From an uncultured Parabacteroides sp. (GTDB taxonomy: Bacteria > Bacteroidota > Bacteroidia > Bacteroidales > Tannerellaceae), in NCBI GenBank assembly GCA_900547435.1, contig URGO01000123.1, positions 1 through 9,460 on the forward strand: a stretch of 9,460 bases of DNA. Direction: 5' to 3'. Made by a program: the position numbers and the translations under genes. This document shows positions 7,371 to 9,460 of the stretch, one piece after another. The notes below the pieces were generated by a model, which saw nothing but the letters and a program-made list of their open reading frames with translations, ran no database searches and had not been told where the DNA came from. Within the stretch, counting starts at the first letter, position 1, and every line of letters begins with the position of its first letter.

Positions 7371-8102
7371 TTATTTTGCCATCACCTTTATGTTGCTATA
7401 ACTGTTTCCTTCGAAATTGATACGGCCGTTTTTACCGTTGTTGACATCGAGGGTGTAGTTGTTTTTGTTCCTTTGGCCATCGCGGCTATCGAAACCGACC
7501 GAGTTTTCGTCCTGGTTACGACGTTGGATATTGAAGCCGCCTTGAACCTTGCAATTGCCGTATTTCATATTGTTGGCAACGACACGGAAGGAGGCGTTCA
7601 CATCGATATAAATGTTCAGATTACCGTAGCGGGCATCCACATTGACCTTGTCGAAGTTGCTGGCAAGATCCTTGATGGTAAGCGTGCTGTAGCTCAGTTC
7701 GTCGACGGTGATGCCCTGTTTCAGCTCGTCGATCTTGCAATTTCCGTACTTCAGTTCCATATAGCCGTTGTCCAGCCTGTCGATATGGATGTCGCCGTAT
7801 TTGGCTTCAGTGTTCATCTTCCGGACATTTCCGAGACTGAGGTTGGAATACTTGCTGTCGATATTCAGTTGCGAGCCGTTGCGGATAGAGGATTTGCCGC
7901 AATAGGCCAGGTCCAAAGTGGCGTTGTCGACATCGGAGATATCCATATTGCCATATTGCACGTCGATGCTGAGAGGTCCCGTGAAATTACCGCCATTGAG
8001 ATTGCCGTATTTGACATGCAGATCGCATTTTCCCTTATTGTTTTCCGGCATGATGATATTGCCGTACTTCTGTGTCAGGTCGCACGTCAGTTCAGACGGC
8101 AT
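7371..8102 (-). CDS. C-terminal fragment: beta-solenoid with about ten YGN-type repeats
   Basis: The fragment is 243 residues from an ATG at 8102, six nucleotides beyond the TAA of the N-terminal fragment; this Met is probably an internal residue of the full protein (VNMPSEL). Repeats centred on K/R/Q-Y-G-N or degenerate forms have their Tyr at residues 13, 32, 50, 67, 85, 102, 119, 138, 159 and 181. The spacing is 17-22 residues, suggesting about one turn of a right-handed beta-helix or similar solenoid per repeat. A C-terminal cap follows (about 186-243), rich in Asn, Arg and Gly, ending GNSYSNIKVMAK. It has no signal peptide of its own, so if translation restarted at this ATG the product would stay in the cytoplasm. 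No enzymatic motif is seen. It may be an envelope or surface structural protein; the role is unknown. Confidence 0.65.
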   Translation of the reverse strand: MPSELTCDLTQKYGNIIMPENNKGKCDLHVKYGNLNGGNFTGPLSIDVQYGNMDISDVDNATLDLAYCGKSSIRNGSQLNIDSKYSNLSLGNVRKMNTEAKYGDIHIDRLDNGYMELKYGNCKIDELKQGITVDELSYSTLTIKDLASNFDKVNVDARYGNLNIYIDVNASFRVVANNMKYGNCKVQGGFNIQRRNQDENSVGFDSRDGQRNKNNYTLDVNNGKNGRINFEGNSYSNIKVMAK

Positions 8103-8108
8103 ATTGAC

Positions 8109-8510
8109 TTAGTAGTAGATGGAGAAGGATTCGGTAGATCCTCCAATCCCGATTTGCGACCTCAGGCTTGTAACGGCCGAAACCGTATTGCCCATCTTTT
8201 CCATCCGTATGTTGACACGGTCGATGATAGCCTGCGCCTTTTCGTCATTACGGGCTTTCGCCTCGATCACGACACGGATGGAGACTTCGCTCTTGCTCCA
8301 ATGCGTAACCGTAATGTTTCCGTAACGGTTGTCCACTTGCAAGATGTCGTTTTTACCGACATTGAAGCTTTTGTTGATTTCCTTTTTCTTGATGCTTTCC
8401 TGTTTGGCAGCCCAACCGGATACGCTGCAAAACAAAACCAGGAGCATCAACAGACCGGCCCGTAAAAAGCAGGATTGTCCCTTCTTGGTGTGTTGATAAG
8501 CTGTTTTCAT
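8109..8510 (-). CDS. N-terminal fragment of the solenoid (DUF4097-like) protein
   Basis: The fragment is 133 residues. An unusually long polar start (residues 1-17) precedes a hydrophobic core (about 18-32) and a probable signal peptidase site near GWAA (32-35). The mature part contains the first repeat, VDNRYGNITVTHWSKSEV (59-76), typical of Bacteroidetes proteins resembling the DUF4097 beta-strand repeat or putative adhesin group. A charged helix-like stretch follows (EAKARNDEKAQAIIDRVNIR, 83-102). The start ATG (8510) lies inside the last of three tandem 20-21 bp repeats, which encode the first residues MKTAYQH. The gene begins 36 nt after the stop of the membrane protein upstream and is probably the third gene of the sigma-factor operon. 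The stop at 8111-8109 looks like a nonsense mutation. Confidence 0.65.
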   Translation of the reverse strand: MKTAYQHTKKGQSCFLRAGLLMLLVLFCSVSGWAAKQESIKKKEINKSFNVGKNDILQVDNRYGNITVTHWSKSEVSIRVVIEAKARNDEKAQAIIDRVNIRMEKMGNTVSAVTSLRSQIGIGGSTESFSIYY

Positions 8511-8550
8511 GTGTTGATAAATTGTTTTATGTGTTGATTAACGTGTTTAT
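8490..8550 (-). repeat. Three tandem 20-21 bp imperfect direct repeats at the anti-sigma/solenoid gene junction
   Basis: On the minus strand the units are ATAAACACGTTAATCAACAC (8550-8531), ATAAAACAATTTATCAACAC (8530-8511), and a 21-bp unit at 8510-8490 that begins ATGAAAACAG and ends TTATCAACAC. The shared pattern is AT(A/G)AAa-CA-n-TTATCAACAC. The first unit overlaps the stop codon of the membrane-protein gene, and the third supplies the start codon and first codons of the solenoid gene. The repeats replace an ordinary leader, so they could arise from slippage or duplication, or act as a leader element affecting translation. Confidence 0.7.
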
Positions 8551-9098
8551 TGTTTACTATTCCTGTTGAAATCTTCCATATTCTCCATCTGTTTCAACAT
8601 GATGTTGAGACTTTCCAAGCTGGTACTGTAATGCAGGTTCATGGCATAAAGGCCGGCATTGGAGCAAGGCAGAGTCGGAAGGACCGTTTCTTCGAACATA
8701 TAATTGTCTGTCAGGACACGTTTTGTCTCTTTCAAGAGTTCCTCCGCTCCGGGAGTCTGTTGCAGTTTGTACATCGCCTGCATCTGTGAGATGATATCAC
8801 TCATCTGCATATTGTAGTAGAGACGAAGTTCCTCTATCTCCTCTTTCACCTCGCAGGCATGCTGGCCTGTGACCACCTGTCTTGGCTGAGTAGGCAAAGG
8901 CGTGCCACCCGGCAGTTTGAAGAGGAACAGCAGGGCAATGCAAGCTGCCGCGGCAAAAGCGCAAAGGCTATATAACGTAGCCCGGCTTTTGCGCGGAACA
9001 GCCAGCTTCTGCTCGAAGCGTTCGAAGTGGCCTTCAGGTAACAGGTCGTCTTCAAATGCTTCCCGGTTCGTGTCTATGAAATTCTTCAGTTTATCCAT
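8547..9098 (-). CDS. Single-pass membrane protein, probable anti-sigma factor
   Basis: The product is 183 residues. The first 38 or so residues are charged and probably cytoplasmic (including LLPEGHFERFEQKL, 19-32), a common opening for the partner proteins of sigma factors in Bacteroidales. One transmembrane segment follows at about 41-60, then a periplasmic part of about 120 residues. This is largely helical, with a probable coiled coil at about 85-125 (EEIEELRLYY, MQAMYKLQQ) and Cys residues at 82 and about 145. The start ATG overlaps the sigma gene's stop by 8 nt (ATGGATAA), indicating translational coupling. No zinc-binding anti-sigma motif (HxxxCxxC) is seen, so the role is inferred from gene order and topology rather than from a definite domain. 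Confidence 0.7.
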   Translation of the reverse strand: MDKLKNFIDTNREAFEDDLLPEGHFERFEQKLAVPRKSRATLYSLCAFAAAACIALLFLFKLPGGTPLPTQPRQVVTGQHACEVKEEIEELRLYYNMQMSDIISQMQAMYKLQQTPGAEELLKETKRVLTDNYMFEETVLPTLPCSNAGLYAMNLHYSTSLESLNIMLKQMENMEDFNRNSKQ

Positions 9099-9460
9099 TT
9101 TCTTTATTTGCTGCTATTATGTCCAATAATTTGCGCTTTGCCCGGAGATACTGGCTGCGCACGCTCGACGGCCGGATCTTCAGGATGGAGGCAATCTCTT
9201 CCATATCATATCCCTCAAAGAGGTAGAGCGAGAGGATCACGCGATAGCCGGCCGGCAGTTTCTTGCAGGCTTCCTTCACTTGGGCAACCGAATAACGGAT
9301 TTCTTCCTCATCCGGCCCGTCGTCGTCGGGTTCGGTGTAGTCATCCGAGAGTTCTTCCCAGTCAGGCGTCTGTCGGCGCACGTAATCAATGGCTGTATGA
9401 ACAGCTATACGGTGCATCCATGCTTCGAAACATTGTCCATCCCGATACTGGTCCAGGCGG
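9091..9460 (-). CDS. ECF-type RNA polymerase sigma factor (partial, N-terminus beyond the right edge)
   Basis: About 122 C-terminal residues are visible; the frame stays open through the right edge, so the Met at 9417 is internal. Visible sequence starts RLDQYRDGQCFEAWMHRI and continues with AIDYVRR, which corresponds to the end of sigma region 2 (2.3-2.4). An acidic linker follows (DDYTEPDDDGPDEEE), then region 4 with LPAGYRVILSLYLFEGYDMEEIAS and a helix-turn-helix whose recognition helix is about RPSSVRSQYLRAKRKL. This is the typical sigma-70 ECF layout. It would direct RNA polymerase to a small regulon, probably including its own operon. Its stop overlaps the start of the probable anti-sigma gene. 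The promoter and the first part of the gene lie outside the window. Confidence 0.92.
   Translation of the reverse strand, partial: RLDQYRDGQCFEAWMHRIAVHTAIDYVRRQTPDWEELSDDYTEPDDDGPDEEEIRYSVAQVKEACKKLPAGYRVILSLYLFEGYDMEEIASILKIRPSSVRSQYLRAKRKLLDIIAANKENG

Larger units (their letters stand above)
7371..8510 (-). pseudogene. Secreted YGN-repeat solenoid gene split by one in-frame TAA
   Basis: The frames 8510-8109 and 8102-7371 are the same reading frame separated only by TAA (8111-8109), GTC and AAT. Read through, they give one protein of about 379 residues with an N-terminal signal peptide, one YGN strand in the first part and ten related strands in the second. Only the first part has an export signal, and only the second part has most of the solenoid, so neither half looks functional alone. 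A single base change in the TAA (for example from AAA, GAA or CAA) would restore the gene. A sequencing or assembly error cannot be excluded. Confidence 0.7.

Noticed and set aside
7347..8465. A 372-codon open frame on the plus strand opposite the solenoid gene
   Set aside because: Its translation is rich in Asp, Val, Ile and His with no recognisable domain or signal, it starts within the terminator area, and it mirrors the codon bias of the minus-strand repeats. The minus strand encodes clear YGN repeats and a signal peptide.
8490..8550. TTATCAACA motifs in the repeats as DnaA boxes or a replication origin
   Set aside because: Each differs from the TTATNCACA consensus at one or more positions, and the repeats lie between co-directional genes of one operon with no dnaA, A/T-rich unwinding element or other origin genes nearby.
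1..9460. Reassignment of TAA as a sense codon to explain the interrupted genes
   Set aside because: TAA ends several intact genes in this window at the expected family lengths, so it functions as a stop here.
1..9460. Mobile element, defence system or CRISPR array
   Set aside because: I found no transposase, integrase, Cas-like protein, spaced direct-repeat array, terminal inverted repeats or tRNA gene; gene content is ordinary chromosomal envelope and metabolism functions.

Overview
The window looks like a chromosomal segment of a gut-type Bacteroidales bacterium; Parabacteroides or Bacteroides is my best guess, though the genus cannot be fixed from sequence alone. The grounds are the single-chain SecD-SecF fusion, promoter boxes of the Bacteroidetes TAnnTTTG type, start codons preceded by A/T-rich leaders without a strong Shine-Dalgarno sequence, DUF4468 proteins, and a Tat-exported Gfo/Idh/MocA oxidoreductase paired with a DUF1080 lipoprotein.

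Layout. (1) Positions 1-1471, minus strand: two secreted DUF4468-family genes in tandem. The upstream one (434-1471) is intact and carries a C-terminal domain that resembles a degenerate flavin-reductase-like split barrel. The downstream one (85-423) ends at a TAA, but the same frame continues with recognisable DUF4468 sequence to the window edge. (2) Positions 1472-1639: a divergent promoter region. (3) Positions 1640-4657, plus strand: secDF, followed by a hairpin terminator. (4) Positions 4658-4933: an intergenic region with that terminator, an A/T-rich inverted repeat and a good Bacteroidetes promoter. (5) Positions 4934-7281, plus strand: a two-gene operon of a Tat-dependent Gfo/Idh/MocA oxidoreductase and a DUF1080 (3-keto-disaccharide hydrolase family) lipoprotein, closed by a strong bidirectional terminator. 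(6) Positions 7371-9460, minus strand: an operon of an ECF-type sigma factor (cut by the right edge), a single-pass membrane protein that is probably its anti-sigma partner, and a secreted protein with YGN-type solenoid repeats. This last gene is split by an in-frame TAA.

How the parts work together. SecDF assists Sec-dependent export, and almost every other gene here encodes an envelope or exported product. The oxidoreductase/DUF1080 pair fits the family-level model in which a glycoside is oxidised at C3 and the 3-keto-glycoside is then cleaved in the periplasm. The sigma/anti-sigma pair probably controls its own operon and thus the solenoid protein.

The most unusual signal is that two separate genes in under 10 kb are each interrupted by a single in-frame TAA, with homologous or family-typical sequence continuing in the same frame on the far side. 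A second unexplained element is a set of three tandem 20-21 bp repeats spanning the anti-sigma stop and the solenoid-protein start. I see no evidence of a new defence or mobile system, RNA gene, insertion sequence or CRISPR array.
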